From a virus, in the IMG/VR virus record IMGVR_UViG_3300036831_000067, positions 1 to 64,000 of that record: a stretch of 64,000 nt of DNA, one strand, 5' to 3'. The notes beneath the pieces were generated by a model. It did not search any database. It was given only the letters and a program-made list of their open reading frames with translations, and had not been told where the DNA came from. Position 1 is the first letter of the stretch. The number at the start of each line of letters is the position of its first letter. Below are positions 1 to 6,644 of the stretch, piece after piece. Made by a program: the position numbers and the translations under genes.

Positions 1-2
1 CA

Positions 3-815
3 CACGGGGCCAACTTCCACCCCTGCCAGGCGTGCCAGGAGGTCCGGCCGAAGCGCCGAGGCATGCACTGGCCGCACGTGATCCTGGATTACCTGCACGT
101 GTGGAAGCCCGGGGACAGCCCGCCCGACGAGGACGGGCGCCGCAAGATCAACTACATCGCGGTGATGGCCGAGATCGAAGACATCCTGATCCGGTTCCCC
201 TCGACCACCAAAATCAGTTTCGACCAGTACGATTCGGCGCTGGGCATGGCCCAGTTGCGCCAGAAGTTCTCTCCGCACATCTCGGTCGCCGAGGTGATCT
301 TCACCGAGAAGGAGAACCAGCGCCGCGCCGAGCGGTTCAAGAACGCCCTCAACCTGGGGTGGGTCAGCGCCTACCGGGACCACCTCTACGAGGACGGCGG
401 GTCCCTGCTGGAGATGGAGTGCAAGTTCCTCTCCGAGCGCAACATGAAGGTGGTCAAGCAAGACTTCGGGCCGGTGCAGACCAAGGACCTGTTCGACGCC
501 GTCTCGGTGGTGGTCACCGATCTGCTGCACGAGGCCCTGGACCGTTACCGGGGCCAGTCCCTGGTCCACCCGTTGTTCGGGTCCTCGGAGACGGCCGGGT
601 TGCGCTCCGGTCGTGAGTTCCTGCGTCAGGGCGGCAGCAGCGCGCACAAGCGCCTGTCCCAGATGGAGCCGCTGATGCCCGACAACCCGGCGCGCGACAT
701 GCTGGCCGGGATGCGAACCGAGCGCAACCGGCGCGGTGCCTACGTTCCGAACCGGGCCAGCCAGATCCGTGAGCGTGCCTCTAACACACGGGCCGGGCGG
801 GGAAGGCGATTATGA
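3..815 (+). CDS. Terminase large subunit, C-terminal nuclease part (5'-truncated by window)
   Basis: The frame is open from the window edge to the stop at 813-815, about 270 residues, so the ATPase half lies upstream. Two stretches resemble the RNase-H-like nuclease domain of phage terminases: VILDYLHVW near the visible N-terminus and ISFDQYDSALGMAQL about 50 residues later, with acidic residues at strand ends. A CxxC pair (CQAC) stands just before the first. The enzyme cuts concatemeric DNA during head filling. The C-terminus is Arg-rich. It is the first gene of the window and is followed by a 51-base gap. The family call comes from pattern only; the Walker motifs are not visible here. Confidence 0.8.
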   Translation, partial: HGANFHPCQACQEVRPKRRGMHWPHVILDYLHVWKPGDSPPDEDGRRKINYIAVMAEIEDILIRFPSTTKISFDQYDSALGMAQLRQKFSPHISVAEVIFTEKENQRRAERFKNALNLGWVSAYRDHLYEDGGSLLEMECKFLSERNMKVVKQDFGPVQTKDLFDAVSVVVTDLLHEALDRYRGQSLVHPLFGSSETAGLRSGREFLRQGGSSAHKRLSQMEPLMPDNPARDMLAGMRTERNRRGAYVPNRASQIRERASNTRAGRGRRL

Positions 816-834
816 CTTCCCGGCGTGTCGTCAG

Positions 835-860
835 CCAATTCCGTTTGGATTGGGTCCAAT
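835..860 (+). promoter_or_regulatory. CCAAT/ATTGG inverted repeats before the small gene at 867
   Basis: CCAAT (835-839), ATTGG (849-853) and CCAAT (856-860) alternate in the short gap after the terminase gene and are followed directly by AATAATCG and the ATG at 867. No Shine-Dalgarno is visible, so a promoter with a leaderless start or an operator is possible. Inference from symmetry only. Confidence 0.3.
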
Positions 861-866
861 AATCGT

Positions 867-1064
867 ATGGCCCGGGACACCAAGGCGTTGATGGATGAGG
901 TCGAGTACTTTGATGAGCCCACGCTGGAGATGAAACGCGCGGCCCAGCGCACGATCTGTGCCTACGCCACCGATGCCGCCGAGGCTGCTCTGTTCCTGGA
1001 CATGTGCGGTGTAGATCCTATCCAGGTTCCCCCGGCCTCCTCGGTGACATCGCGGCTCATATGA
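867..1064 (+). CDS. Small conserved actinophage-type protein, 65 aa
   Basis: Predicted 65-residue acidic and helical protein containing RAAQRTICAYATDAAEAALF, a pattern I associate with small phage proteins of unknown function that sit near whiB-type genes. The ATG at 867 is preferred over an upstream in-frame ATG at 825 because 825 overlaps the terminase end region and has no better ribosome site. Its stop overlaps the WhiB start by ATGA (1061-1064), so the two are translationally coupled. No catalytic motif is seen and no function is assigned. Confidence 0.6.
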   Translation: MARDTKALMDEVEYFDEPTLEMKRAAQRTICAYATDAAEAALFLDMCGVDPIQVPPASSVTSRLI

Positions 1065-1348
1065 GCAGGCGACTGCCTCTGTTTGTCGTCTCCCCTGACG
1101 ACGAGTGGAAGTTGCGCGGGCTGTGTCGTCAGCCGGACTTGGATCCTGACACCTTTTTTCCGCCGGGGTCGGGGGAGATGGCCGCGCGGGCGGCCAAGAA
1201 GATCTGTTTTCATTGTCCGGTGGTCTCCCGGTGCCGGGACTGGGCGCTGACCCATGACGAATTTGGGGTCTGGGGCGGGATGACCGAGCGTGAGCGCAAG
1301 CGCCTGCGTCACCAGGCCAGACACAACCGCCGCCGCCGCTGTGGTTAG
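1061..1348 (+). CDS. whiB: WhiB-like iron-sulfur transcription regulator
   Basis: The 95-residue protein has the full WhiB signature: Cys22, then Cys49-x2-Cys52-x5-Cys58, which would bind a 4Fe-4S cluster, followed by the G[VI]WGG turn (GVWGG, residues 69-73) and a basic C-terminus (RRRRCG) suited to DNA binding. Start 1061 is chosen because it overlaps the previous stop by ATGA and leaves a normal-length protein; the upstream extension from 1004 has no family counterpart. Phage WhiB proteins such as that of TM4 are known to interfere with host WhiB2 and septation. That role here is inferred by analogy. Confidence 0.92.
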   Translation: MSRRLPLFVVSPDDEWKLRGLCRQPDLDPDTFFPPGSGEMAARAAKKICFHCPVVSRCRDWALTHDEFGVWGGMTERERKRLRHQARHNRRRRCG

Positions 1349-1349
1349 A

Positions 1350-1385
1350 GGAACATTGGAATAAACCTTGGTCTGGGAATGTTCC
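1350..1385 (+). promoter_or_regulatory. Palindromic member of the GAATAM-N13-AATGTTC element
   Basis: GGAACATT (1350-1357) and AATGTTCC (1378-1385) form a perfect 8-bp inverted repeat 20 bases apart. Inside it, GAATAA (1359-1364) stands exactly 13 bases before AATGTTC, the spacing seen at 4187, 5835 and 9086. This copy lacks the ATAAT box; GATCGG follows. An operator or regulated promoter for the gene at 1425 is plausible. Confidence 0.5.
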
Positions 1386-1424
1386 GATCGGTGGAAAGAG
1401 AGATCCCCGATGGAAGGAAGACCA

Positions 1425-1592
1425 ATGGCAATGACCAAGCGGCTTCGTGAGGGGCCGATCACAACCAGTGAGCTGGATGCGCTCAATGACGCGATTCTTG
1501 TGCTGGAGATGCGCGGCCACCGAGAGCTGGCCAATCAACTGATTAACGTGTGGATCGAAGAGTTCGCTGCGACCGAAGAGAGGGCGGCATAA
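1425..1592 (+). CDS. Small protein of unknown function, 55 aa
   Basis: The 55-residue product begins MAMTKRLREGPITTSEL and contains LNDAILVLEMRGHRELANQL, predicted helical. ATG codons exist at 1410, 1425 and 1431; 1425 is preferred because GGAAGG at 1412-1417 sits 7 bases before it. The stop overlaps the next start (TAATG). It lies directly downstream of the palindromic element at 1350-1385, which may control it. I do not recognise a family. Confidence 0.55.
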   Translation: MAMTKRLREGPITTSELDALNDAILVLEMRGHRELANQLINVWIEEFAATEERAA

Positions 1593-1996
1593 TGACCACA
1601 GTCCAGAGCCCCAGGCTCACCTCGCGCGCGAGCGAGCAGTTGTACGCCCGGGCGCACGCCGCCGGGATGGCGGCCGGAGAAGCCGCGCGGCCGACCCCGA
1701 TGGTTGTCACTGAGCATCGCAATCCGCTCGATGACTCTTCGCCGGTCATCCGGACCTACGCGCCGGTGATGTCTGGTGTGTGCGGTTTCGCCTGGGTCAC
1801 GGTGCGACCTGCCACCTCGTCGTTCGCGCGGTACCTCAAGGCCCGGGGGCACCGCCGGGGATATGAGGGCGGCATCCAGATCTGGGTCGGCGAGTTCGGC
1901 CAGAGCATGGAACGCAAGGAGGCTTACGCCCGGGCGTTCGCCGCAGTGCTGCGCGAGGCCGGGATCACGGCCTACGCCGCGAGCCGGATGGATTAA
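1592..1996 (+). CDS. Conserved phage hypothetical protein, 134 aa
   Basis: The 134-residue protein contains GVCGFAWVTVRPATSSFARY and EFGQSMERKEAYARAFAAVL, motifs I recall from hypothetical proteins of actinobacteriophages. It is mixed alpha/beta with no obvious catalytic set, signal or membrane segment. The start is fixed by a one-base overlap with the preceding stop (TAATG at 1590-1594). An intrinsic terminator follows at 2015-2039, so this gene closes the first small-gene unit. Function unknown. Confidence 0.65.
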   Translation: MTTVQSPRLTSRASEQLYARAHAAGMAAGEAARPTPMVVTEHRNPLDDSSPVIRTYAPVMSGVCGFAWVTVRPATSSFARYLKARGHRRGYEGGIQIWVGEFGQSMERKEAYARAFAAVLREAGITAYAASRMD

Positions 1997-2014
1997 CTCC
2001 ATCGATCATCAATC

Positions 2015-2039
2015 ACCGGCGTCCCCAGAGGGCGCCGGT
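2015..2039 (+). terminator. Intrinsic terminator-like hairpin
   Basis: ACCGGCGTCC (2015-2024) pairs with GGGCGCCGGT (2030-2039) around a 5-base loop, including one G-U pair, and is followed by TCTCATT. It lies between two genes on the + strand and would end transcription of the unit from 867. Confidence 0.65.
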
Positions 2040-2061
2040 TCTCATTGGAAGACACGCACAA

Positions 2062-2856
2062 ATGACGACAATTTACTTCGCGACCAATCACGCCTCGGCG
2101 ATCCCGCTGATGCAGGCTGCTTACCGGGGTGAGGCGGCGCTGCCGTTGGGCTACATCGATACGCCCAACCAGGGCAACCGGCTTCCCGAGGACGTGCTGT
2201 GGTGCGCCGACAACGGCCGGTTCTCCTGCAAGGACTGGACCGAAGCCAGATGGTGGAGCTTCCTGGTCAAGCACGCTTACGCGGCCGACCGTTGCGCGTT
2301 CGCCACGGCCCCCGATGTCGTGTACCAGATCCCCGACCCGGATCATCCCGGCAAGACTATTCCGGTCGGCGACTTCGCGGCCACTCTTGAGTTGAGCCGC
2401 AAGTGGTTCGGTCGCATCCGTGAGCTGGGTTACCAGGTCGCGTTCGTTGCCCAGGATGGCTGGGACCCCTCGGTCATCCCGTGGGACGAGTTCGATGTTC
2501 TGTTCGTGGGCGGGTCCGACGAGTTCAAGCTGGGACCGGACGGCGCCGCCGCGATCGCTGAGGCCCGGGCTCACGGTAAGTGGGTTCACATGGGCCGGGT
2601 CAACAGTGCCCTGCGCATGGGCATCGCCGCGCAGCGAGGTTGTGATTCCGCCGACGGTTCCTGCCTGCGCGCGGGTGCGGTCAAGGGCGGGATCAACGTC
2701 AACCTGCACAAGATGCTGAGCTGGATCGGCGACGAGGCCACGGTGTCCGGGGCCCTGCGTCACGCCGGGTTGGAAGAGGTCAGTGTCGAGACCGCGCACG
2801 GCATCGAGATCGGCCATCGCCGCGCGCACCAAAACGAGTACGCTCTGGCGGCATAA
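2062..2856 (+). CDS. Guanine transglycosylase-like protein (TGT/DpdA-like)
   Basis: The 264-residue protein resembles the actinophage proteins usually labelled queuine tRNA-ribosyltransferase. Landmarks are LGYIDTPNQGNRLP near the N-terminus, LWCADNGRF, FATAPDVV, the strand-like runs VAFVAQDGW and FDVLFVGG, and HMGRVNSALR late in the protein, all consistent with a TIM barrel. Phage DpdA enzymes of this superfamily exchange guanine for a 7-deazaguanine in DNA, protecting it from restriction; tRNA modification is the alternative. No 7-deazaguanine synthesis gene is in the window. Starts at ATG 2062, after a terminator-like hairpin. The family call is moderately sure, the DNA target is inferred. 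Confidence 0.6.
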   Translation: MTTIYFATNHASAIPLMQAAYRGEAALPLGYIDTPNQGNRLPEDVLWCADNGRFSCKDWTEARWWSFLVKHAYAADRCAFATAPDVVYQIPDPDHPGKTIPVGDFAATLELSRKWFGRIRELGYQVAFVAQDGWDPSVIPWDEFDVLFVGGSDEFKLGPDGAAAIAEARAHGKWVHMGRVNSALRMGIAAQRGCDSADGSCLRAGAVKGGINVNLHKMLSWIGDEATVSGALRHAGLEEVSVETAHGIEIGHRRAHQNEYALAA

Positions 2857-2886
2857 TCAATCCGGCTCAAATGTTCTTATAACTGG
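2851..2886 (+). promoter_or_regulatory. GCATAA-N13-AATGTTC element with TATAAC box
   Basis: GCATAA (2851-2856), 13 bases, AATGTTC (2870-2876), then TTATAAC and TGGAAGG leading to ATG 2900. It is the most divergent copy of the element repeated at 4187, 5835 and 9086. Read as promoter plus start-associated sequence. Confidence 0.5.
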
Positions 2887-2899
2887 AAGGGAGAGCGAA

Positions 2900-3211
2900 A
2901 TGACTTACTACGTGGCACCCCAGCGCAAGGATCACACCCTGGCCATCGTGGTGGGAATGTCGCTGGTCGCCATGGCTTTGGCCGTTATTGTCATAGTCGG
3001 GATCGTGGCGGCGATGATGACGATGGCCCACCATGAGCAGCAGCATTCTCCGGCCTGGCATATGGGACACGACTTCGCGACTAGCCAGGTGATGCAGGGC
3101 GGGGTCGACGAGCACGCCTGTAACTGGATCGCCTACGGCGGCCCCAGCGGTGGCGTCAACCCGGACGACTACTACGCCGGATGCATGGCCGGGATCCAGC
3201 ATCACCGCTGA
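2900..3211 (+). CDS. Single-pass membrane protein, exported C-terminus
   Basis: The 103-residue product has a long hydrophobic segment at about residues 13-40 (IVVGMSLVAMALAVIVIVGI) after a short charged N-terminus, then a His-rich soluble tail with two Cys (HACNW and YYAGCM). This suggests an anchored protein with the tail outside the membrane. ATG 2900 has GGAAGGGAG 8 bases upstream and follows the TATAAC-type element. The C-terminal part faintly recalls secreted mycobacterial DUF732 proteins, but I do not assign it. A superinfection or envelope role is only a guess from topology. Confidence 0.6.
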   Translation: MTYYVAPQRKDHTLAIVVGMSLVAMALAVIVIVGIVAAMMTMAHHEQQHSPAWHMGHDFATSQVMQGGVDEHACNWIAYGGPSGGVNPDDYYAGCMAGIQHHR

Positions 3212-3230
3212 AATGTGATCTTCGTCACAC

Positions 3231-3300
3231 GGCTTGACCTGCGGCACTTCGCTTAGAGCAACTAATCGTCGTAAGCATAAGCCCAGGTCAGGCCGTTTTG
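3231..3300 (+). terminator. Long-loop hairpin followed by GTTTTG
   Basis: GGCTTGACCTG (3231-3241) is complementary, with one G-U pair, to CAGGTCAGGCC (3284-3294), followed by GTTTTG. The 42-base loop is unusually large for a terminator, so a structured leader is possible. It sits between the membrane protein gene and the promoter at 3325. Confidence 0.4.
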
Positions 3301-3324
3301 TGTGAGTTAGCTACAAACACTGTT

Positions 3325-3333
3325 TGATATAAT
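3325..3333 (+). promoter_or_regulatory. Extended -10 promoter TGATATAAT
   Basis: TG-N-TATAAT at 3325-3333 is a perfect extended -10 box. No good -35 lies 17 bases upstream; TTGTGT at 3298 is too far. It precedes the gene at 3384 by about 50 bases and probably drives the unit 3384-4207. Confidence 0.65.
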
Positions 3334-3383
3334 TGCAGGTGAGAGGGTTAAAAGGACCTGATCTAGCAAAGGAGACACACACG

Positions 3384-3713
3384 ATGAATCAGAAGAGTCC
3401 GCACCCGGCCGAGCCGGTTCCCGAGTATCTGCACGAGGTGCGAGTCAACGGGCGCCGACTGATCAAGGGAATGGAAGCATCCCTGCCCAAGGGTCGCAGC
3501 GGCATCGCCGGGCGCTACGAGTTCCGCTACGGCGAGGTGATGCGCGGCCAGCGGGTCACGCTCACCGATGGTGGACTGGTGCCCGAGGGCCCGGTCGAGG
3601 AGATCCTGATGCTGACCTTCTACGGGCCGGTGCGCCGCGTGAAGCAGCGCTTCCGCACGGTGCGTGCCGGTGATGTCCTGACGGTGCACTCCAAGACGGA
3701 GGCCCGGTCATGA
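3384..3713 (+). CDS. Hypothetical protein, 109 aa
   Basis: The 109-residue protein has a basic beta-rich core (VRVNGRRLIKGMEASLP, RYEFRYGEVMRGQRVTL) that reads like a small barrel or OB-like fold. No family is recognised. ATG 3384 is supported by AAAGGAGA at 3368 and the recurrent GACACACAC spacer before the start. It overlaps the next gene by ATGA and is first in the unit driven by the TGATATAAT promoter. Confidence 0.6.
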   Translation: MNQKSPHPAEPVPEYLHEVRVNGRRLIKGMEASLPKGRSGIAGRYEFRYGEVMRGQRVTLTDGGLVPEGPVEEILMLTFYGPVRRVKQRFRTVRAGDVLTVHSKTEARS

Positions 3714-4207
3714 GCACCAAGCGCAAGGTCCAAAAGGCAACCCCGTGGCAGCCGCTGCGGCCTGCCGAGTCAAAAGACCCGGACGTGTGGGCGCGGAACG
3801 GCATGCGGGCGCCGGACCGGATCTATGTCAACAACCTGTACTCGGTCTACGTTCGTGAGATCGGTAAGGGTGCGCTGCACATCAGTTTCCACCGGCACAG
3901 CCGTGGGGCGGTACGTGATTGGCGTCATTTCCAGGCGATCAAGAACGAGGTCGCCGGTCCGGAACGACTGGCTGTCGAGGTGTTTCCTCCCGAGTCAATG
4001 CTGGTGGACGAGGCGAACGAGTACCACCTATGGGTGTTCTCTGAGGGATCAGAGGGTGAGTTTCCGTTCCTGCTGCCGGGCCGCCGCCAGGTGGGCACGC
4101 GAGAGGACATGGAACGCGAGCAGGGTCGCACCAGGGCACGGCAGCGCAACTGGCAACCGGGCATTCCGACGGGAAAGGGGTTTGAGGAATACACAGCTCT
4201 CCTCTAA
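3710..4207 (+). CDS. Hypothetical protein, 165 aa
   Basis: The 165-residue protein has a Lys-rich N-terminus, a central segment IYVNNLYSVYVREIGKGALH and a conserved-looking YHLWVF. There are no Cys clusters or membrane segments. The motif order (DRIYVNN..Y.V, HISFHRHSRGAVRDWRHFQAIKNE) is one I associate with short phage-encoded hypothetical proteins; function unknown. ATGA overlap with the gene upstream. Its last codons overlap the regulatory repeat at 4187-4225. Confidence 0.65.
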   Translation: MSTKRKVQKATPWQPLRPAESKDPDVWARNGMRAPDRIYVNNLYSVYVREIGKGALHISFHRHSRGAVRDWRHFQAIKNEVAGPERLAVEVFPPESMLVDEANEYHLWVFSEGSEGEFPFLLPGRRQVGTREDMEREQGRTRARQRNWQPGIPTGKGFEEYTALL

Positions 4208-4225
4208 TGTTCAGATAATCGGAAG
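4187..4225 (+). repeat. 39-bp regulatory repeat, copy A
   Basis: GAATAC, 13 bases, AATGTTC (4206-4212), one base, GATAAT (4214-4219), then CGGAAG. It matches copy B at 5835-5873 at 38 of 39 positions and spans the end of the gene at 3710. Read as an early promoter/operator for the gene at 4241. Confidence 0.7.
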
Positions 4226-4240
4226 AAGGAGACACACACC

Positions 4241-5263
4241 ATGACGACAATCACGACCTACACCCGCGAGCAGGCCAAGGCATCCGATGCCAAGCTGGCC
4301 GAGCTGTGGATGGTCCGGGCGATGGCTCGTCAGAGCCTCAAGTCCGCCAAGATCACGGTCCACTACGCGGCCGGTGACAGCAAGCTCTACTACGGCGGGC
4401 GCTCGGAGTGGAAGCTGGACCTGGTTGATGCGATCGCCAAGGCGACGGCAACCGCGCAGGGGACCACCTACGCTGCCGAGCAGGCCGCCCGCGCGCTGCG
4501 TGAGATGGGCAAGGCCACCGAGCGTCTGGAGGCGGCTGACACCGCCGTGCAAGAGCAGGAGAGGCAGTGGTACGAGCACGGCCAGTGGCGTCGCTACATC
4601 GCGGTGCCCGGCGGTCACATCCATCACAACGATGGCTGCTTCACGCTTCGGTGGGACACCGACACCCGGTGGCTGCCGGAGTTGTCCGGTGACACCGAGG
4701 CCGACGCGGTGGCCGCTTACGGTCCGGCACTGTGCAGCCACTGCTACCCCAGTGCCCCGAGCGACTGGCGCGAGCGGGCCACAGTGCCCGTCGACACCGA
4801 CGGCAACCCGTTGCCCAAGGCCCAGGCCGACGCGATCAAGGCCGAGCGTCGCGCGGAGAAAAACGCCAAGGCTTCGGCCAAGGCCGCCGCCGAGGTGCGA
4901 GACCCCGATACCGGCCGGGTCCTCTACAAGACCGACCGGGCCGCGACCAACGCGGTCGCGGGTGCCTTGAAGAACATGCGCTGGTACGAGTTCGATCACC
5001 CGGACATGCCGGAGTGGGAGAGCACGGTCTCCGAGGCGATCGCCGCCTTGGCCGCCAAGCAGGGTGTCGACCCCGACGCGTTGCGCGCCGAGGCCGAGGT
5101 CCGTGCCGACAAGGCCTACCAGGCCGGGTTGCGCAAGGCCTGGCGCGAGCTGAAGGCCGACTGCGCCTGCGGGCGCTGGGGTCGTTCGTGCGTGAACATG
5201 GACTCGGCCACCGTGCGCTACGGGCGCTCGATCGGCGAGGAGTTGGTCTTCGCCCGCGATTAA
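4241..5263 (+). CDS. Hypothetical zinc-binding protein, 340 aa
   Basis: The N-terminal third is helical. The middle carries a His/Cys cluster: GGHIHHNDGCF, then WLPELSG, then YGPALCSHCYPSAP. This set (H, C, C-x2-C around a WLPELSG block) recurs in many actinophage hypothetical proteins and probably binds zinc. The C-terminus has a second Cys group (CACGRWGRSC). An Ala/Lys-rich helical linker joins the two. ATG 4241 is supported by AAGGAG and the GACACACAC spacer. It stands alone behind its own copy of the regulatory repeat. Biochemical role unknown. Confidence 0.65.
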   Translation: MTTITTYTREQAKASDAKLAELWMVRAMARQSLKSAKITVHYAAGDSKLYYGGRSEWKLDLVDAIAKATATAQGTTYAAEQAARALREMGKATERLEAADTAVQEQERQWYEHGQWRRYIAVPGGHIHHNDGCFTLRWDTDTRWLPELSGDTEADAVAAYGPALCSHCYPSAPSDWRERATVPVDTDGNPLPKAQADAIKAERRAEKNAKASAKAAAEVRDPDTGRVLYKTDRAATNAVAGALKNMRWYEFDHPDMPEWESTVSEAIAALAAKQGVDPDALRAEAEVRADKAYQAGLRKAWRELKADCACGRWGRSCVNMDSATVRYGRSIGEELVFARD

Positions 5264-5292
5264 ATGAGACGAGCCTCTGCGGCGTACATAGC

Positions 5293-5345
5293 GCCGGGGT
5301 ACGGCCAGGCCGCGCTGGTTGATACGCCCCGGCCCCGCAGGGGCC
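5293..5345 (+). other. Two overlapping, mutually exclusive hairpins in a leader
   Basis: GCCGGGG (5293-5299) can pair with CCCCGGC (5327-5333); alternatively GGCCCC (5331-5336) pairs with GGGGCC (5340-5345) over a GCA loop. The arms share 5331-5333, so only one can form. The second lies about 12 bases before the AAGGAG of the gene at 5372. Such an arrangement could act in attenuation or translation control. Confidence 0.35.
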
Positions 5346-5371
5346 TACACAACAAAGAAGGAGACACACAC

Positions 5372-5704
5372 ATGAGCACGCAAGAGAAGCTCGGCTGGGG
5401 TGCGGCCCACCTGGTGCCCGAGGGCGCCAAGGCCGCGTGGGGTGCCCGCCTCATCGTCACCCAGACCGGGGACGTGGACATCGTCCATGATCGTCAGCAT
5501 GCGGTCGGTACCGAGGTTGACACGTTGCTGGATCACCTGAACAAGGTGCCCTGGCGCAAGAGTCTCAGTGACATGCTCAAGCGCTACGAGGTCTCGACCC
5601 GGGAGGGTGGCGAGGTCACCGTCTATGAGGACGACAAGATCGCGGTGCGGGGCAACTCCAATGGCAGCTACGGCTACTTCTACGTGGCCGCCTGGCTCAA
5701 GTAA
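5372..5704 (+). CDS. Hypothetical protein, 110 aa
   Basis: The 110-residue protein contains GARLIVTQTGDVDIVHDRQ and GEVTVYEDDKIAVRGNSNGSYGYFYVAAW, a beta-rich pattern with no recognised family. The frame stays open back to an ATG at 5264, directly after the preceding stop, but ATG 5372 has the strong AAGAAGGAGACACACAC start signal shared by neighbours and is preferred. It is followed by the 181-base region holding a long stem (5708-5835). Confidence 0.6.
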   Translation: MSTQEKLGWGAAHLVPEGAKAAWGARLIVTQTGDVDIVHDRQHAVGTEVDTLLDHLNKVPWRKSLSDMLKRYEVSTREGGEVTVYEDDKIAVRGNSNGSYGYFYVAAWLK

Positions 5705-5707
5705 AAG

Positions 5708-5835
5708 CCCAGGTGGGTGGCGTCAAGCCACGAGGACCCGTTTATCGTTCGGCGGCATCACCCGGGTAAGGGCGGTCCATGACGGAAGCCGCGAATCTCC
5801 CCCGAGACCGTACCTGCGCCACCACCTCACCTGGG
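5708..5835 (+). ncRNA. Possible structured RNA closed by a 15-bp stem
   Basis: CCCAGGTG-GGTGGCG (5708-5722) is complementary to CGCCACC-(ACCT)-CACCTGGG (5817-5835), 15 pairs with a 4-base bulge, enclosing 94 bases that contain further short complementary arms such as ACCCG/CGGGT. There is no ORF. It may be a small RNA, a long terminator or a processed leader. It does not match tRNA, tmRNA or 5S RNA features by eye. Confidence 0.35.
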
Positions 5836-5873
5836 AATACACAGCTTTCCTCTAATGTTCAGATAATCGGAAG
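5835..5873 (+). repeat. 39-bp regulatory repeat, copy B
   Basis: GAATAC (5835-5840), 13 bases, AATGTTC (5854-5860), GATAAT (5862-5867), CGGAAG. It differs from copy A at one base. It leads into GGAAGGGAG and ATG 5886. Promoter/operator for that gene by inference. Confidence 0.7.
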
Positions 5874-5885
5874 GGAGATACACAG

Positions 5886-6440
5886 ATGGGATCGATCAGT
5901 TATCGGATTCCCTACGGCAGCTCGGCTAAGGCCGAGGTAGCCAAGTACGTGCGCGAGAATTTCATGGGCGAGTTCCTCGTCGGTAACTTCGCGCCTGGTG
6001 ACTCTGGCGGTCTGAAGTGGGGTGGCTGGGGTGGCTATTACTTCGGTGCGCACAGGTTGCCGGACGGCACCGTGTACGCCTCGGTTACCGCGTTCGCTCA
6101 GGACAAGGGTGACGTGGTCATCAAGGCCATGGAGGAGTCGATGGGACCGACCGCGATTGGCGTTGGCGCCAAAGTGCTGGCGGCGTTGACTCCGTTGCCC
6201 GAGAACACCCACGAGTGGCAGCGCGGCTGGCGCGAGGAGGCCGAGAAGTACCAGATGCAACGTAAGGCGGGGCTGGCGGCCAAGGGTAAGACCATCAAGC
6301 TGGCCAAGCCCATGAAGTTCACTAGCGGGCTGGAACTCGACACCTTCGAGGTCGAGGGGCTCAACGAGTGGCGCTGGGCTGGTCGGCGGTTTCGCCCTGG
6401 CCAGGACTGGTTTATGTCCGAGTGGAGCGTGGTGGCATGA
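5886..6440 (+). CDS. DUF6927-like phage protein, 184 aa
   Basis: The 184-residue protein contains VYASVTAFAQDKGDVVIKAM, then a central ALTPLPENTHEWQRGWREE segment near residues 105-125 that I associate with the phage family DUF6927, and a C-terminal GLNEWRWAGRRFRPGQDW. Family members are common in actinophages and of unknown role. Start ATG 5886 follows copy B of the regulatory repeat and GGAAGGGAG. It overlaps a short alternative start of the next gene. The family name is given with moderate confidence. Confidence 0.55.
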   Translation: MGSISYRIPYGSSAKAEVAKYVRENFMGEFLVGNFAPGDSGGLKWGGWGGYYFGAHRLPDGTVYASVTAFAQDKGDVVIKAMEESMGPTAIGVGAKVLAALTPLPENTHEWQRGWREEAEKYQMQRKAGLAAKGKTIKLAKPMKFTSGLELDTFEVEGLNEWRWAGRRFRPGQDWFMSEWSVVA

Positions 6441-6463
6441 GCAACGTCGGAAGGAGCAGCACG

Positions 6464-6616
6464 ATGACGTGCAAGGACTGTGGCAAAGAGATTGACCTGT
6501 TGGAGGCGTTCCCGAAGGGACGCTGCCTGGAGTGCCACGCCACTGCCCCGGAAGTATGCCGGGAGACACGAATGATGACCGCCGAGAAACTGGCGAGAAT
6601 GTGGGGCGCGAAATGA
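6464..6616 (+). CDS. Small zinc-ribbon protein, 50 aa
   Basis: The 50-residue protein has two knuckles, C-x2-C (CKDCG, residues 3-6) and C-x2-C (CLECH), the layout of a small zinc ribbon, and a basic C-terminal helix. ATG 6464 is chosen because GGAAGGAG lies 8 bases upstream; an in-frame ATG at 6437 overlaps the preceding stop and would add nine residues. The gene probably encodes a nucleic-acid or protein-binding accessory factor; this is an inference from the fold only. Confidence 0.6.
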   Translation: MTCKDCGKEIDLLEAFPKGRCLECHATAPEVCRETRMMTAEKLARMWGAK

Positions 6617-6631
6617 GCGCGGTACGCATCG
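6613..6631 (+). repeat. 19-bp direct repeat with 7303-7321
   Basis: The first 19 bases of the gene at 7303 recur at 6613-6631, in register with an ATGA overlap at the end of the zinc-ribbon gene. Here the frame reads only nine codons (stop 6640-6642). It looks like a remnant of a duplicated gene start. Confidence 0.55.
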
Positions 6632-6644
6632 GAAGGAGATGAAA

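Noticed and set aside
32-616. Frame with an ATG at 32 inside the first gene
   Set aside because: Arg/Pro/Gly-rich shadow of the terminase frame, which runs open from the window edge and has recognised nuclease motifs.
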